Shown: piece after piece, positions 6,773 to 7,750 of the stretch
Layout of the letters: each line of letters starts with the position of its first letter
Numbering within the stretch: position 1 is the stretch's first letter
Source: Gemmatimonadaceae bacterium
GTDB taxonomy: Bacteria; Gemmatimonadota; Gemmatimonadetes; Gemmatimonadales; Gemmatimonadaceae
NCBI GenBank assembly: GCA_025936015.1
Contig: JAICUE010000116.1
Coordinates: 1-7,750, forward strand
Direction: 5' to 3'
DNA: 7,750 nucleotides
Translations under genes and position numbers: made by a program
The notes under the pieces: model-generated
Seen by the model: the letters and a program-made list of their open reading frames with translations, nothing else
Told to the model about the DNA's origin: nothing
Database searches by the model: none

Positions 6773-7750
6773 TCACCACGCCCCCGCCGATAGCTTGACG
6801 ATGACGTTGAGCCCCGGTGCGTCGGCGAACTGCTTGTAGCGACTGAGGAAGTCGCGGTACGACGTGTCGAGCGCGTTGCGCACGAGGAGATCGAAGCGCG
6901 TGTCGCGGGCGCGCAGCGTACGCTGAAACGACAGGTCGAGATTGACGAGGGTATAGCCGCGGGTCGCCAGGTCGTCCGGGTTCAGCCGCGACTGTCGCTG
7001 GTCGATCTCGACGTCGCCGCCGATCGACAGCGCGCGGAGAGCGCGCACCGCGGGAAGCGCGAGCTCGGCGCCGACGATCGTGCGTGGCGGCGGGATGAGT
7101 GGAAGCGGCAGGTCGGCGACGCGGTCCTCGCCGCGAACGCGGTCATGACTCCCGCGAACGGTGAACGCGTCGGTGACGCGCGCCTCGATCGACGCTTCGA
7201 TTCCGTGCAGCCGCGCATCCGTTTGCCGGTGGCGAAAGACCGGCAGCGAGTCCTGCACCTGATTCGTCGGCGCGGTGAAGATGAAGTCGTCCACGTCGCT
7301 CGTGAACAGCGACACGTCAGCGCGGACGCGATCGCTCGTCCAGCGAAGGCCGCCGTCGAGAGTGCCCGCCCGCTCGGTCTTCAACGCCGGATTGCCGATT
7401 TCGTAGCGCGCCTCGGCGCGATTCGGTCCGTTGACGTAGAGGTCGAACAATGTCGGGGCACGCCACCCCGTTCCGTAATTCACTCGCGCCGCAAGGTGTG
7501 AGGCGACATCGAGGACGACACCGCCGTCGCCGCTGAATGCCGACCAGTGCCGACTGTCCGCGGCGCGGCCGGTCTCGGGGAGCGCGTCCGACGACAGCGC
7601 GCGCGTGTCCCCGCGCGCCCCGGCGACGAGCGTGAGTGGACCGAGGCCGAGCTGCTCGAACACGAACGCGGCCACCGCGTGCTGCGTGGCGCCGGGGACG
7701 ATGAACACCGGGCCGGTCGAGCTGCTCGCCTGGTACATCCCGCTCACGCC
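6773..7750 (-). CDS. TonB-dependent outer-membrane receptor, C-terminal part (5' end outside window)
   Basis: The minus-strand frame is open to the window edge, giving 325 residues that end at a TGA. The visible part is the second half of a 22-strand beta-barrel. It has alternating polar/hydrophobic strands, the characteristic WRAPTLFDLY followed by IGNPALKTERAGTLDGGL (about residues 95-133 of the visible part), LPLIPPPRTIVGAEL near the end, GYTLVNLDLSF, DLLVRNALDTSYRDF, and a final strand ending in the C-terminal Trp that outer-membrane proteins use for barrel assembly. The plug domain, TonB box and signal peptide would lie upstream of the window. Such receptors import siderophores, cobalamin, metals or glycans using TonB/proton-motive force. 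The 'LPxIPPxR ... GYTLxN' tail reminds me of the ZnuD-like zinc/haem receptor branch, but this is a weak inference. The copper lipoprotein gene follows downstream on the same strand, which may hint at metal handling without proving it. Confidence 0.88.
   Translation of the reverse strand, partial: GVSGMYQASSSTGPVFIVPGATQHAVAAFVFEQLGLGPLTLVAGARGDTRALSSDALPETGRAADSRHWSAFSGDGGVVLDVASHLAARVNYGTGWRAPTLFDLYVNGPNRAEARYEIGNPALKTERAGTLDGGLRWTSDRVRADVSLFTSDVDDFIFTAPTNQVQDSLPVFRHRQTDARLHGIEASIEARVTDAFTVRGSHDRVRGEDRVADLPLPLIPPPRTIVGAELALPAVRALRALSIGGDVEIDQRQSRLNPDDLATRGYTLVNLDLSFQRTLRARDTRFDLLVRNALDTSYRDFLSRYKQFADAPGLNVIVKLSAGAW

Noticed and set aside
6765..6774. Palindrome GAGCCGGCTC overlapping the receptor stop codon
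   Set aside because: Only 10 bases with no spacer or T-tract and partly within coding sequence; expected by chance at this GC content.

Overview
This window looks like a chromosomal stretch from a high-GC, diderm, soil-type bacterium. A Gemmatimonadota-like genome is my best guess. The reasons are the GC-rich third codon positions, a DUF2723 multi-membrane protein, secreted proteins with an 'LAAQ'-type signal end and a glycine-linker lipoprotein, and a TonB-dependent receptor, which requires an outer membrane. This assignment is an inference from style and gene content. No rRNA or tRNA is present to confirm it.

Layout. On the + strand, the left two thirds carry the 3' part of an M42-family metallo-aminopeptidase (1-1074, cut by the window edge), then purH (1106-2644), then a 777-residue DUF2723 membrane protein (2720-5053). 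Spacings are 31 and 75 bases. On the - strand, the right third carries, in transcription order, the 3' end of a TonB-dependent receptor (7750-6773, cut by the window edge), a small type-1 copper (plastocyanin-like) lipoprotein (6558-6133) and an exported PAP2-type phosphatase (5990-5160). The two blocks converge at about 5054-5159. That gap holds a perfect 30-base palindrome that probably ends transcription from both sides.

How the genes work together. purH makes IMP in the cytoplasm. The other four proteins work on peptides or at the envelope: peptide trimming, probable glycosyl transfer at the inner membrane, phosphate removal from a lipid or other phosphoester in the periplasm, electron transfer or copper binding by a lipoprotein, and outer-membrane uptake. 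I see no dedicated shared pathway; the blocks look like ordinary chromosomal neighbours. The two + strand starts inside the window lack a visible Shine-Dalgarno, while both complete - strand genes have a clear one.

The most unusual signal is not a gene. The octamer CGTTAGGC occurs five times, plus one single-mismatch copy, in 7.75 kb. It accounts for both of the TTA leucine codons I could find in the window. I found no phage, IS, CRISPR, tRNA or defence genes, and no clearly undescribed multi-gene system.
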